Source: Pseudobacteriovorax antillogorgiicola (GTDB lineage: Bacteria; Bdellovibrionota_B; Oligoflexia; Oligoflexales; Oligoflexaceae). From it: a stretch of DNA of 64,000 bases. How positions within the stretch are numbered: the stretch's first letter is position 1; each line of letters starts with the position of its first letter. Below the pieces are notes generated by a model that was not told the DNA's origin, did not search any database, and saw only the letters and a list, made by a program, of their open reading frames with translations. Location of the stretch: assembly GCF_900177345.1 (NCBI RefSeq), contig NZ_FWZT01000019.1:95917-159916 (forward strand), written 5' to 3'. The translations under genes and the position numbers were made by a program. Shown here in pieces: positions 33,350-43,302 of the stretch.

Positions 33350-36300
33350 CTAGGAGGCGCGACTCTTTTTGATTTTGTTAAGAATCAGAGGCTTCAGATT
33401 GTTTTGCATCCCTTTGCTCATAGTACCAATCAGTTTGCGGTTTAACTTATTCTGCTTCATAAGATAATCATGCAATTCTCCGTAGCCTAAGGCCCATCCA
33501 GTTGGGTTCACAATGCGGCCTTCAACGATGGCGCGCATGTTCGCATAACACAAGAGCCACTTGTCTGGGCTATTGGAGAAAGTACCGACGACTTTGAAGC
33601 CAAAGTGTGAATAAAATTTGTTTAATAGAGCTTCGTTGCAGCTAATAATCACATAGTCATTGCCGCTTTCAAGTGCAATGCGGCCCAGGTGATAGACCAT
33701 CGTGAGATAAACGTCAGATCCCCGATAATGCTCATCAACATAGCCACGAGAAAACTCTACAAATTTTTCATCGAAGATATAGTCTGGAATTTCAGCCTTA
33801 TAGTGGAGGTGCTCCACTCTGGATCGCTGGCCATCATTAAACACGACTCGTGCAGTGCTGACGAGCTTATCCTTGTGAAAAATCATTATGTGCCGCGAAA
33901 AGGCGTCGTATTTGTCTGCCATCTTATTGGGGTCTGTGATATCGAGACATTCACCCATTCCATGCATCACTTTTAGCCGAAATCGAAAGATCTGATCGAG
34001 GTCGGCCTCGTTTTGTGGGTAGCGACATTTAAGGTGAGCCGCCACACTATCAATATGAAAACCATGTCTACGCAACTCCCGAAGGGTGATCTCATCACCG
34101 CTATCAAACATCAAGAAGTGGGCTGCTTGTCTCTGGTAGTCATCAATGGAGCTATCGATACGAAGGCCGACTCGTAATTCGTTCTGGGCCACCACTGTAA
34201 TATGGATGACCTCGGCATCACACTCAATAGCTCCTGTGAAGGGGAACACCACGTGGATCTTAACCTTCATTCCCATAAGCAGGCAACTACCCTGGTTCCG
34301 AGCGATCACACCGATGCCATGTGAGGACAGATCCGACACCAGAAAGTTAAGATTGTTTTTAAAAGAGAAGGGATTTTTACAGGTCATGGTGGGGTGAACT
34401 CCGTGATCCTGGATCGAATAGCGATATTCACGGGAGTCACTTGCATTACTCTTGATGCGTAGGCCTAAGAGATCGTATTTGGTTCCTCGGATGTCTTTTT
34501 CTTCGTAGCGTAGAATGTCACCTTCACCCGTGAAGGTCTGGCCGGCTAGCTGAAAGGACAGTTGTACATGATAGTTTAGCAATGCATTACTCACATTCTG
34601 ATCTTTATCGAAGAGGATGGCGATCCCCTGGCTGCTGTAGTCGAGAACTAGACCGGTAATTTCGAAATTCTGTCCGTGGCATGTCACCTGAAAGTCTTCT
34701 CCAATGTAGATTCGCTCCCGAGATACGGCGCGCTTATCGGAACCTTCTATGGATTCTGCGTGCGGCGACTGTTTTGGTGGTGGTGTGGATTGGGGATCGG
34801 CTTTCTTGAAAAAATTTCCCATGGCTGTAGTAAAATCTGAGAGACTAACCTCTTCGTCCGATTTTCGAAGGATGTGGCAGTGATACTTAATCCCATGCTT
34901 ATCAACAATCTCGTGACTGCCTGAAAATGCATCCAGTAGATTCATGTCATCGATGAGGTTGACAAGATCCTGGGACACCGCAGCTACATTCCGTCCGTAC
35001 GAATCATAGAAGCCGCTATCGATACCTGTTTCGATTCGATAAGCAGCGTTCACAGCATGACCTTGAGTGTCGAATTGATTGCGGTTGGTGTATTGTTCGA
35101 TACCATATGTCGTGATACCAAATGTGGCCGAAACTTTGATCTCCAATACGGGCAGGTCCTGTTTACGAAGCTCAGCATTGATGCGGTTGTGCTCTTGAAG
35201 CAGTTGTTTGATCGCAGACACGGTGCGGGTGGCAATGACCTTTTCTCGTTCCTTGCATATGAGGAATAGACCACCACAGAAGCGCATATTGTCCCCGGAA
35301 GTCTTGATTAGCTCCAGGTGGTGATTCTCCATAACTCGCTGAATTTCTGCAAATGCGAAGATTCTCGCTCGATTGACCAGATCAACCGGAATCGTCGAAG
35401 AAATGTGAGAATTCAACTTACCCCAGTCACAGATATCAATCAAAACCGTGGATAGGGAGGACGTTCCCCGGGTCTCGTTCAAAACCTGCCTATAAGAAAC
35501 ACCGCCTTTCATAAGATCGTAGATTTGATCGTAAACAGTGCCAGGGACAAACCGACTAACGAGCTTGTTGACCATGCGATTGAGAACAGCATTGCGATGA
35601 ATATCATCGATCATTCCAAAGAAGCCACTAATATTAATGACCAAGAAGCCATAGGCGAATGGATAGAAATTTGAGTGGAAAACTTCGGCATAGATACCAA
35701 CTAGAGAGCTTATGACACAGACAAGATAGGAGTAGAACAGTGGGCTTCGGGTGTTCATCAGTCCGAGAACTGCGATGGAGACGATCACTAGAAGGGGGAA
35801 GTAGATGCTAGTTAGAGTGAAAAAAAGTTCATCGCTAGAACCGATGGCGATCGACAGAAGGGCTAGTGGTATGCCGTAGATGACTATAAACGATCGCTTT
35901 TGTTGGAGAGCTGCAAGGAGGCGCTGACTTTGTTTACCGGTTTTTATCAAGAAGAAAAGGATAACCGAGTGCCACATGGCTACCTGGAACGCTTGCTGGA
36001 ACTTGAAAGGAAAGGTCGCTCCCCAGTTGGTGACGGTATAGATATCTGTTGCGAGAGCGATATAGGGAATAGACATAAATATATAGGATACCAAAAGGCT
36101 GTTGGCAACTGTTCGGTATTCTCTTATACGAAGAAGCATCAGGGAGAAGCAGCCTAGCAGAAAGCTAAATATGGCGATAGGGTAGTGGACATCATTTAGC
36201 AAGCTGTTGTACACACGATATTTGAAGAGATCTTCAGGGTCGTTTGTGATCAGTGGATTCTCTCCGCGAAAGCCTCCAAACTGTCGACTGCCGCGGGCTG

Positions 36301-36688
36301 TAATAGTAATGGTATTTTGAACGTCTAAAACTGGGCTGGGTACCACGAAAGTTTGATAGCGATAAATATTGCCCACAAATCGATCAGTTCGCCCCCTGTG
36401 GAGAACATAAGAATTGATTTTTACTTGGTAGTCTAGCCAATGTGGGGGGAGCACGAGGTATTGGTTTTCCTGGCTAGTCCGTTCTCCTAATCGAAATGTT
36501 CCAACGTATCTTATCTCAGGCTCTACAAACTCCTGGGGGAGCTGGCGCCAAGAAAATTGGAATGACAGATCACTTCGTTCATGAGCATTGACGAATACTT
36601 TCCAATCGATAAATGGTTGGTCTCCTCCCCATAGAGACCAGCTGCAAAGCAGAATCACCAATACTGCAATGCTTCGGGCAGCTGCCAT
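33350..36688 (-). CDS. Membrane cyclase-PilZ-PilZ-acyltransferase fusion
   Basis: 1112 aa. Signal peptide (1-21); periplasmic sensor-like domain (25-165); six or seven membrane helices (170-360); class III nucleotide cyclase (380-565) with both metal Asp (D418 in VLIDICDW, D466 in KTSGDN), substrate Lys462, adenine-type D540 and transition-state N547 and R551 in DTQGHAVNAAYR; PilZ 1 (655-750) with RAVSR and DYSSQG, the full c-di-GMP motif; PilZ 2 (755-850) with DLSSHG but no clear RxxxR; a GNAT/FeeM-like N-acyltransferase fold (885-1055) with FEFSRGYVDEHYRGSD-type core and NKFYSHFGFKVVG. ATG 36688 is preferred over the TTG 31 codons earlier. It may make cAMP and bind c-di-GMP, with an acyl-transfer output. 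Confidence 0.85.
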   Translation of the reverse strand: MAAARSIAVLVILLCSWSLWGGDQPFIDWKVFVNAHERSDLSFQFSWRQLPQEFVEPEIRYVGTFRLGERTSQENQYLVLPPHWLDYQVKINSYVLHRGRTDRFVGNIYRYQTFVVPSPVLDVQNTITITARGSRQFGGFRGENPLITNDPEDLFKYRVYNSLLNDVHYPIAIFSFLLGCFSLMLLRIREYRTVANSLLVSYIFMSIPYIALATDIYTVTNWGATFPFKFQQAFQVAMWHSVILFFLIKTGKQSQRLLAALQQKRSFIVIYGIPLALLSIAIGSSDELFFTLTSIYFPLLVIVSIAVLGLMNTRSPLFYSYLVCVISSLVGIYAEVFHSNFYPFAYGFLVINISGFFGMIDDIHRNAVLNRMVNKLVSRFVPGTVYDQIYDLMKGGVSYRQVLNETRGTSSLSTVLIDICDWGKLNSHISSTIPVDLVNRARIFAFAEIQRVMENHHLELIKTSGDNMRFCGGLFLICKEREKVIATRTVSAIKQLLQEHNRINAELRKQDLPVLEIKVSATFGITTYGIEQYTNRNQFDTQGHAVNAAYRIETGIDSGFYDSYGRNVAAVSQDLVNLIDDMNLLDAFSGSHEIVDKHGIKYHCHILRKSDEEVSLSDFTTAMGNFFKKADPQSTPPPKQSPHAESIEGSDKRAVSRERIYIGEDFQVTCHGQNFEITGLVLDYSSQGIAILFDKDQNVSNALLNYHVQLSFQLAGQTFTGEGDILRYEEKDIRGTKYDLLGLRIKSNASDSREYRYSIQDHGVHPTMTCKNPFSFKNNLNFLVSDLSSHGIGVIARNQGSCLLMGMKVKIHVVFPFTGAIECDAEVIHITVVAQNELRVGLRIDSSIDDYQRQAAHFLMFDSGDEITLRELRRHGFHIDSVAAHLKCRYPQNEADLDQIFRFRLKVMHGMGECLDITDPNKMADKYDAFSRHIMIFHKDKLVSTARVVFNDGQRSRVEHLHYKAEIPDYIFDEKFVEFSRGYVDEHYRGSDVYLTMVYHLGRIALESGNDYVIISCNEALLNKFYSHFGFKVVGTFSNSPDKWLLCYANMRAIVEGRIVNPTGWALGYGELHDYLMKQNKLNRKLIGTMSKGMQNNLKPLILNKIKKSRAS

Positions 36689-37088
36689 ATGTTGATCGTT
36701 CCCTCGATCTAGGAGAGGCTGGCTCCTGTTATTACGACTTTCAGTTCCTTTGGTCCTTCGATCCTTAACGCCTTTTCGCAATATCTTTGAATTTATTTAG
36801 CTTAAATTGATATAGGTCAAAAGGGATGGTGCTAGCTCCCTAAAAATGATGAGTGTAACATATTTTGTATTAAGAAATATTTACCTGAAGCTTTCGAGGC
36901 AGTCCTCCCCAGAGTGCGTTAGATTACCAATAAAATGGGGGTTTTTATGCTTGAGTTTATTACCCTTCCGTAAAAATAATCATAAAAAACAGTCTAAAAA
37001 CTAATAAAATTGCGTATTGCGGGTTGGGTTAAGGTTACTTAATCTGGAACACGTGACAATTAATTGTTTTGAGAGAAAGGAATGTCTT
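36689..37088. other. AT-rich intergenic region
   Basis: 400 bp between the leftward cyclase fusion and a short rightward gene. AT-rich blocks at 36840-36880 and 36960-37010 could be divergent promoters. The first ~90 bases are in frame with the cyclase gene and could be its N-terminus if the TTG start is used. No other gene or strong hairpin is seen. Confidence 0.45.
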
Positions 37089-37235
37089 ATGTCAGATGAA
37101 AATTACGATCACTTGGTATCCGCAATCGAGAATATTGCTGAAGGGCTTCAGAAATTAGCTCTTTTATCGATGGATTTAAAGGAAAAACTTGATGCGCAAA
37201 TCGCTCATCAAGAGAAGAGTTATCCTACTATTTAG
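37089..37235 (+). CDS. 48-residue protein, probably helical
   Basis: Starts MSDENYDHLVSAIENIAEGL; AAAGGA lies about 8 nt before the ATG. The sequence alternates hydrophobic and charged residues (ALLSMDLKEKLDAQIAHQEK), as in a two-helix coiled coil. Free-standing, with promoters and a hairpin-rich region around it. No known family. Its good ribosome site and codon pattern make it likely to be real. Confidence 0.55.
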   Translation: MSDENYDHLVSAIENIAEGLQKLALLSMDLKEKLDAQIAHQEKSYPTI

Positions 37236-37430
37236 TATGTTTAATGCCGCCGGATCGCAGTTATTGCCGGCTAAGGAGCGAGCACTAGGAGGCGCGCGAT
37301 CCTACTCCTAGTCCCTCTCAGAAAAGTACTGAACCCTTACTCAATTGATAGGTAAACGCCTGCCATATATCACCGATATCTAAGCGAATGGCCCATGCTG
37401 AATCTTGGGTAATATACCTAGAGGTATTTA

Positions 37431-40103
37431 TTGCGCTGGTATCTCCTTGTACTCATAGTTGTAGGTAAGCTGATTCATGCTCAGATTGCTTCAGCGAGAG
37501 ACAACTCGAAGCTCTTCGAACAGGTTATTGGTTTGGAGGGTGAAATCTTTGGCGACCCCGGAAAGCTTATCTATAAAATTGAGCCACTTCTATCGGAGGC
37601 TAAAACAGCTGATCGCAAGGCATGGTTTCGAGGCCAGATCATCAAAATTCGCTGCTTGCTTTTTCTGGGACGAAGCGCTGAAGGGCAAACCCTCGCAAAA
37701 GAACTGATCGAAAATGATGATTTGTTTCGCTATCCAGAAGAATTGGCTTGGGCTACGGCAGTTCTGGGCGTGAGCTTTCAGCTAAGGGGAAAAGCAGAAG
37801 AAGCGAGGAAACAGCTTGAGCGGTCCGTAGAGCTTGCCAAGTTGGGTCCCTATTCAAAATCCATGGGCTATGCATATAGTCAACTAGCAATCTTATATTA
37901 TGAAACTGGGAAAATTGCTGAGTCCATAAGAAGTTCAAAGCTGGCCTACCAGCAGCTTGAATCCGATCGAGGGGACCTTTACTACTACACCTTAAACAAT
38001 ACAGCATTGCCGTACTCTCGATCAGGAGACACGGAAACCGTGCAAAAAATATTGTTTGAAGCCCTCGAATACTTCGAGAGTAGTGATCGCACGTTCTTTA
38101 CGGGGCTTTTGCTTTATAACATTGCTGATACCATTCGACGGAATGATCCCAAAAAATCTCTAAAGTACTTTGACAAGGCTTTTGCAACTGCCAAATCCAT
38201 TGATGACAAACTAGATATGGCCTATGTACGAAAGGGTAAGGGCTTAGCCTTGATCGCTCTTAAGGAGCATGAGGCTGCTACAGAAAATCTCAGAGACTCC
38301 ATTAGGCTATTTAGGTTGCTGGACAATCGGGTTATGAGTGCCAGAACGGCAATTAGTCTTGCGGAAGCACTTTTTAATCTTAGGGAATTCGATGCTGTTC
38401 TAGAGTCACTCTCCACGGCAGAAGAGTTTTTTAAGGATGAAAATGAATACCTTTTGGATCGAGTGAACATCTATCGCTTAAAGCACGAAGCCTATGCCCA
38501 GCAGGGTATGTTTGAGGCTGCTTATGATGCATCGCTTAAGCATCGAAAAAGTTACGAGATCTATGCAGACGTCAACCGGCAGGAACAAGAAATCAAGTAT
38601 CGGACCACCTATGACGTAGATCGAGAAAGGGCTGAACGTACAATTCTAGAGAAAGAGAATGAGAAACAATCGATCTTAATCTATGCCATCGGTTCAATCC
38701 TGGGGATCGTGTCGTTATCTTGGTACCAGCTGAGGCGTCGGTCTAAGGTGATCAAAAGCCAAAATCGCAAGATTGAAAACATCATCACTCACATGGTCCA
38801 TGGGATTATCTTAGTGAAATCTGATCTCAGTATTGACAATGATTTTTCCCCCACTACCTTGGATCTTTTGGGGTTGGAATGTGGCCAGTCGATCAAAACT
38901 CTATATGATGTGCTCGATGCTATAGATTTGAGTGCTGGCAGAAAGAGTACGGTGATCAATGTTTTTAAAATGGCTATGGGAGGTGACTACTTTCAGTGGC
39001 AACTTAACAGTGATCAGCTTTTTAATCGTTGTTACAATAAGGGTGGTAAAAAACTACTAGATTTTATCTGGAGTCCTATACCCGGAAGCGATGGCACCTG
39101 TAAGCAGATCGTTATTGTCTTCAAAGATGTTACAGATCAAGTCATGCTGGAACTGCAAGTGAAGGAAGAAGTTGAAAATCAGTCGATTATCTTAAATTTA
39201 GCGAACGCTTATATCACTAGTCCTGAGCGACTTGAAGATTTTCTATCCCAGTTCGAAAGACTTATAGATGGAATGAGACAGTGGCGACTGCAAGAGAATC
39301 GAAAATCTCAAGTGATTCTAGCTCTGCATACCGTCAAGGGCAATGCTAGAGTTTTGGGTATCACAGATATAGCGGATCTGATTCATGACCAAGAAACGAT
39401 CATTGCGTCCCTAGGAGGTTTCGAACCCAGTTTGATAGATGACATTATTGAACGATTGGATGTGATTGTTAAGAAGTATCAGCGGCAGTACCATGTGTTA
39501 TTCAAACAGAAAGACTCAAGAAATTTTGTTCCTCAGTTCAAGGTCTATCGGGATATCATAGATCTCACCTTGAGCCAATTTTCTTATCTAGAGCAGAAGC
39601 AGTTGTCTCTTGGAGCATTAGATATTCAATGTGAGCTAGAACACGCCAACCCCCAGCTCGTTCGCGATATTCAAAATGTATTCTTACACGGACTCGCCAA
39701 TGCTATTGACCACGGCTTTGTTGAGCCTTTGAAGCGAGGTGAAGATGCACCTCGATTGATTCATCTGTGTTTTGAGTGTCTACAAAAAGGGGAAACTCTC
39801 TTGCTAGGCCTGCGAGACAACGGGGTAGGAATTGATGATCAGCGAGTTAGGGAACTATGCGATCGCACAGGCTTCAAGCCTGAAGAAGGTGGAAGTATTC
39901 GTGATGTTCTTTTGCTAAATGCTGTGTCCACCGCGCAGGGTGTGTCTAAAACCAGTGGTCGGGGCGCCGGTACAGCCGTGGTCAAGGAAATTGCAGATCG
40001 TTATAACGGGCGGATTCGATTTCTTGATAACACCCCCCAGGGAACCTACCTTCTGATCGAGCTAGACATCTCCCAGACTAAGTTACAGTCTAGAATTGCC
40101 TGA
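37431..40103 (+). CDS. TPR-sensor kinase with Hpt and CheA-like ATPase
   Basis: 890 aa, TTG start with GAGG 6 nt upstream. Signal peptide (1-22), a periplasmic array of TPR-like helices (25-400; e.g. YSQLAILYYETGKIAESI), a membrane helix (about 413-432), PAS-like region ending VIVFKDVTDQ (445-570), Hpt-like domain with LALHTVKGNARVLG (His633), and HATPase with LANAIDHG, DNGVG (796-800) and SGRGAG (842-847). The last 440 residues follow the kinase at 0.5-3.3 kb domain for domain, while the sensor is different. No response regulator is next to it. Confidence 0.86.
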   Translation: MRWYLLVLIVVGKLIHAQIASARDNSKLFEQVIGLEGEIFGDPGKLIYKIEPLLSEAKTADRKAWFRGQIIKIRCLLFLGRSAEGQTLAKELIENDDLFRYPEELAWATAVLGVSFQLRGKAEEARKQLERSVELAKLGPYSKSMGYAYSQLAILYYETGKIAESIRSSKLAYQQLESDRGDLYYYTLNNTALPYSRSGDTETVQKILFEALEYFESSDRTFFTGLLLYNIADTIRRNDPKKSLKYFDKAFATAKSIDDKLDMAYVRKGKGLALIALKEHEAATENLRDSIRLFRLLDNRVMSARTAISLAEALFNLREFDAVLESLSTAEEFFKDENEYLLDRVNIYRLKHEAYAQQGMFEAAYDASLKHRKSYEIYADVNRQEQEIKYRTTYDVDRERAERTILEKENEKQSILIYAIGSILGIVSLSWYQLRRRSKVIKSQNRKIENIITHMVHGIILVKSDLSIDNDFSPTTLDLLGLECGQSIKTLYDVLDAIDLSAGRKSTVINVFKMAMGGDYFQWQLNSDQLFNRCYNKGGKKLLDFIWSPIPGSDGTCKQIVIVFKDVTDQVMLELQVKEEVENQSIILNLANAYITSPERLEDFLSQFERLIDGMRQWRLQENRKSQVILALHTVKGNARVLGITDIADLIHDQETIIASLGGFEPSLIDDIIERLDVIVKKYQRQYHVLFKQKDSRNFVPQFKVYRDIIDLTLSQFSYLEQKQLSLGALDIQCELEHANPQLVRDIQNVFLHGLANAIDHGFVEPLKRGEDAPRLIHLCFECLQKGETLLLGLRDNGVGIDDQRVRELCDRTGFKPEEGGSIRDVLLLNAVSTAQGVSKTSGRGAGTAVVKEIADRYNGRIRFLDNTPQGTYLLIELDISQTKLQSRIA

Positions 40104-40195
40104 ATATCCGAATATTTTTTGAGGCTCCTACATAGTGGTCTTCTGCTAATATTGCTATGATTAAAATGTGACATACAATTCAGAAGGAGCCGAAC

Positions 40196-40876
40196 TTGAA
40201 GTCTATGGACGCTCTCGTCTTAGCCGTGATATGGAGTATGCTGGCGGTCGCACGTGCTGAAGTGGTTCCGTTTCAATCTGATGGTAACGAACAGACCATC
40301 TGTCAGGACATTGGGCTGATAAAAAGTATTTTTTTGGAAGCGAAATCAAACGATTTGAATACAAGCATGACCGTCTACTTTGGTGATGCCGACGTGAATC
40401 AAATGGGATTTGGTCTTGCCTATGGCAAAGATAAACTAGACTTTTCCTCGGACAGTGCGTCCTTTAAAAATCAAAAGATAGACTAACGCCTTCTTCATAT
40501 GACCTATCGTCGCATGATATATCGCATGATCTACATTCGTGGTTCTATCGGTAAGTTTGAAGTTCACACGGACTTAGATAGCCAAACCCTCGGGTTTGGT
40601 TTTCCGCTCTCGATTAGCGAGGGGAAGTCATATTTAAATATTGATAAGGAGTTTGTAAGCGTTGCAGTGGGATTTAATCACTTTTTGGGCCGGAATTTCT
40701 ATCTTGGTGTGGAGTTCTTTGAGTATATTCAAAAAATCGGTGGTAACAGTGGGACCCATCTATCTATTGGCTCTCTTTCCAGCTCCGATCTACAGGATGA
40801 GTACCAAGACATCAAGACGTTTAGCAAGGCCCCGATCCATATCCAGCCAAGCCTGTCCTTGGGTTTTTCTTTTTAG
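40196..40876 (+). pseudogene. Outer-membrane beta-barrel-like gene, interrupted
   Basis: A TTG start with GAAGGAG 6 nt before it opens a signal peptide (MKSMDALVLAVIWSMLAVARA) and a short beta-rich domain (MGFGLAYGKDKLDF). An in-frame TAA at 40484-40486 stops it after 96 codons. After four codons the same frame continues to 40876 with GSIGKFEVHTDLDSQTLGFG and ends LSLGFSF, the terminal Phe typical of outer-membrane barrels. Between the two, the next frame reads LTPSSYDLSSHDISHD, which looks more natural, so two compensating frameshifts (or sequence errors) near 40480 and 40535 may be involved. Intact alternatives: two separate small proteins. Confidence 0.5.
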
Positions 40877-40999
40877 TACCTAGTCGATTTGAAGCCTTGG
40901 CGTTGTTGACTTCGTCACACGCTCGTCACCGTACCCAGCAAGTACTTGTCTCCTCGCTCGTTCCTTGTCCTAGCCGAGAATTCAATTTGACTAGGCACT
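40875..40999. repeat. Palindromic element, copy B (125 bp)
   Basis: Left end AGTACCTAGTC (40875) and right end GACTAGGCACT (40989-40999) are inverted with one mismatch; pairing continues imperfectly as TTGAAGCCTTGGC against GCCGAGAATTCAA. The middle includes CGTCACCGTAC and GTACTTGTCTCCTCG, shared with copy A. The left end overlaps the TAG stop of the beta-barrel gene. Confidence 0.78.
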
Positions 41000-41136
41000 C
41001 GTTTTGCCAAATTTCCAAAATAAAGAATACATAAAAAGATCTTGGATATATCTTTAGTCTATCTTTATTGTCTCGAAACATGAATCCGCTAAGAAACCCA
41101 GCGACATGAGAGATAACCCCTAAGAGGTAGCCTAGG

Positions 41137-43107
41137 ATGAATGAGACAAAACAGGTAAAAGATCTTTTGGATACTCCCATTGCCCGTCGCCGATTTTTGA
41201 GTGGTGGTGCAACTGTAGCAGCAGTGAGCTTTCTTGGCGGTGGAGTCATGTCTTCCTGCGGGAAAGATGACGATGATAAGCGAAATCCTCCCGAAGACAA
41301 CCCAGACCTTGGCTTAGGCGGTGGTGAGCAACCTGATCCTACCGGACCGAACCCAACGCCTAAAGAACCTCTGCTCGGTTTCAACAGGATCGATCCTGTG
41401 CTTGATGAAACGTTCGACTGGATGGCTGTGCCAGAAGGCTATAATGCCCAGGTTTTTTTCAGCTGGGGCGATCCGGTCGTTGCTGGAGCACCGAGCATGC
41501 TTGAAAGTACCCAACACACAGCGGCAGATCAAGAAAAGCAAGCTGGTCAAAATCACGATGGCATGCATTATTTCCCCATTGATGGTAGCAGCGAGCATGG
41601 CCTTCTTGTGATGAACCATGAGTATATCAACCAGTGGAGTCTACACCCCGCCGGTGACACGTTAGTCAACGGGGTGAGGCCACAGGAAGAAGTTCTAAAA
41701 GAGCTAGCTGCTCATGGAGTCAGCGTTCTTGAAGTTAAAAAGAATGGCAAAGACTGGTCGATCGTCAGCGATTCTAAGTATGGCCGGCGAATCCACGGCC
41801 AAACCAAAATGATGATCACGGGGCCCGCAGCAGGTACCGATGCCTTGAAGACTGTGGCGGATCCTGAGGGTCGCACTGTTTATGGTACCTACAACAACTG
41901 CGCGATGGGATATACTCCTTGGGGAACCTATCTCGCCTGTGAAGAAAACTTCCAAGGTTACTTTGGCAATAAAGATGAGACGGATTTCGAATCTCGACGG
42001 GAGCATAAGCGCTACGGAATCGGAACTAAGAATCGCTATGATTGGGACACTGTGATGGAGCGCTTTGATGCGACTCCAAAAGCAAATCTCGATCATCAGG
42101 GGTACGTGAACGAGCCTAATCGCTTTGGGTGGGTTGTCGAAATCGATCCGTTCGATCCGAAGTCAGATCCTGTCAAGCGAACTGCGATGGGTCGATTGGT
42201 TCGTGAGTGCGCTACACCATCGGTCATGGATGATGGCAAGATGGCCTTTTACATGGGTGATGACTCTAGAGGCGAATACATCTATAAGTTTGTCCCCAAA
42301 GGAACCTACGATCCCAAAAAGTCTAGCAAGGAAAATGGTGCTTTGTTGGATGAGGGCACCCTCTATGTTGCGGTCTTCTATGAGGATGGAACCGGTGAAT
42401 GGGCCGCTTTAGAGCATGGCAAGAACGGCCTGACGGCTCTTAATGGCTTTCGCGATCAAGCAGATATTGTGATCAACGCTAGATCAGCAGCAGACCATGT
42501 AGGCGCGACGCCAATGGATCGCCCGGAGTGGGTCGCGATTCATCCCGAAAGCAAGGATGTTTATGTAACCCTTACCAATAACTCTCGTCGTGGCAATGGT
42601 GATGCTCGCCAAACTGTAAACGCTGCGAACCCGCGGGAAGCTAACCTTCACGGCCACATCGTTAAGATAGCTGAGGCAAACAACCGTGCTGATGCTGTGA
42701 GCTTTGAGTGGGATATATTCCTTATGGCTGGTGATCCTTCCGCTGAGAATGAAACCTTAAAGGGTGACATCAAAGGCGATATCTTTTCCAGCCCCGATGG
42801 ACTCTATTTCGATCAAGACGGTCGTCTTTGGATTCAAACCGATTACTCAGACTCATCAGACAACAATGTCAATTTCGGATTGAATCAGATGTTAGCTTCC
42901 GATCCGGAAACCAAAGAAGTTCGGCGATTCTTTGTCGGCCCAAAAGGCTGCGAAGTGACAGGTATAACGAAAACTCCAGATGGCACCTCCATGTTCATCA
43001 ATGTTCAGCATCCCAAACTGCACTTCCCAGATCGTTCTGGAAAGAACCCGCCGAGGTCTTCAACCATTTTGATCCAGAAGGATGACGGAGGCATCGTCGG
43101 AGCATAA
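41137..43107 (+). CDS. phoX: PhoX family phosphatase (DUF839), Tat-exported
   Basis: 656 aa. Twin-arginine signal IARRRFLSGGATVAAVSFLG, and a Cys (SSCGKDDDD) that might be lipidated. PhoX signature blocks are present: LLVMNHEYINQWSL, NNCAMGYTPWGTYLACEENF, GWVVEIDPFDP, DDSRGEYIYKFVPKG, DRPEWVAIHPESKDVYVTLTNN and SPDGLYFDQDGRLWIQTD. PhoX enzymes are calcium- and iron-dependent phosphomonoesterases that supply phosphate outside the cytoplasm. No Pho box was noted upstream. A perfect hairpin follows the stop codon. Confidence 0.87.
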   Translation: MNETKQVKDLLDTPIARRRFLSGGATVAAVSFLGGGVMSSCGKDDDDKRNPPEDNPDLGLGGGEQPDPTGPNPTPKEPLLGFNRIDPVLDETFDWMAVPEGYNAQVFFSWGDPVVAGAPSMLESTQHTAADQEKQAGQNHDGMHYFPIDGSSEHGLLVMNHEYINQWSLHPAGDTLVNGVRPQEEVLKELAAHGVSVLEVKKNGKDWSIVSDSKYGRRIHGQTKMMITGPAAGTDALKTVADPEGRTVYGTYNNCAMGYTPWGTYLACEENFQGYFGNKDETDFESRREHKRYGIGTKNRYDWDTVMERFDATPKANLDHQGYVNEPNRFGWVVEIDPFDPKSDPVKRTAMGRLVRECATPSVMDDGKMAFYMGDDSRGEYIYKFVPKGTYDPKKSSKENGALLDEGTLYVAVFYEDGTGEWAALEHGKNGLTALNGFRDQADIVINARSAADHVGATPMDRPEWVAIHPESKDVYVTLTNNSRRGNGDARQTVNAANPREANLHGHIVKIAEANNRADAVSFEWDIFLMAGDPSAENETLKGDIKGDIFSSPDGLYFDQDGRLWIQTDYSDSSDNNVNFGLNQMLASDPETKEVRRFFVGPKGCEVTGITKTPDGTSMFINVQHPKLHFPDRSGKNPPRSSTILIQKDDGGIVGA

Positions 43108-43120
43108 ATGGTTTGTAACT

Positions 43121-43147
43121 GAGAATGGAGCACGATGCTCCATTCTC
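43121..43147 (+). terminator. Perfect hairpin after phoX
   Basis: GAGAATGGAGC / GCTCCATTCTC is an 11-bp perfect stem with the loop ACGAT, 14 nt past the stop codon. It has no T-run directly after it, so it may act with Rho or protect the mRNA end. Confidence 0.6.
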
Positions 43148-43302
43148 GGCGTCAGTTCTTAAAATCCAACTAACCATAACCAAGTTCCACAGGCTTAATC
43201 TAGTGCACCACTCATTAGGCTCGTCTCTCGCGCTACGTCGCAAGCTCCTTTGCGCACGAGCCTTCGCCTATGATTCTGGGCAATGGTTTGATAAGATGAT
43301 TC

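Noticed and set aside
37284..37312. ACTAGGAG/CTCCTAGT hairpin between the 48-residue gene and the TPR kinase
   Set aside because: Eight-base stem but a 13-base loop and no T-run; not assigned as a terminator.
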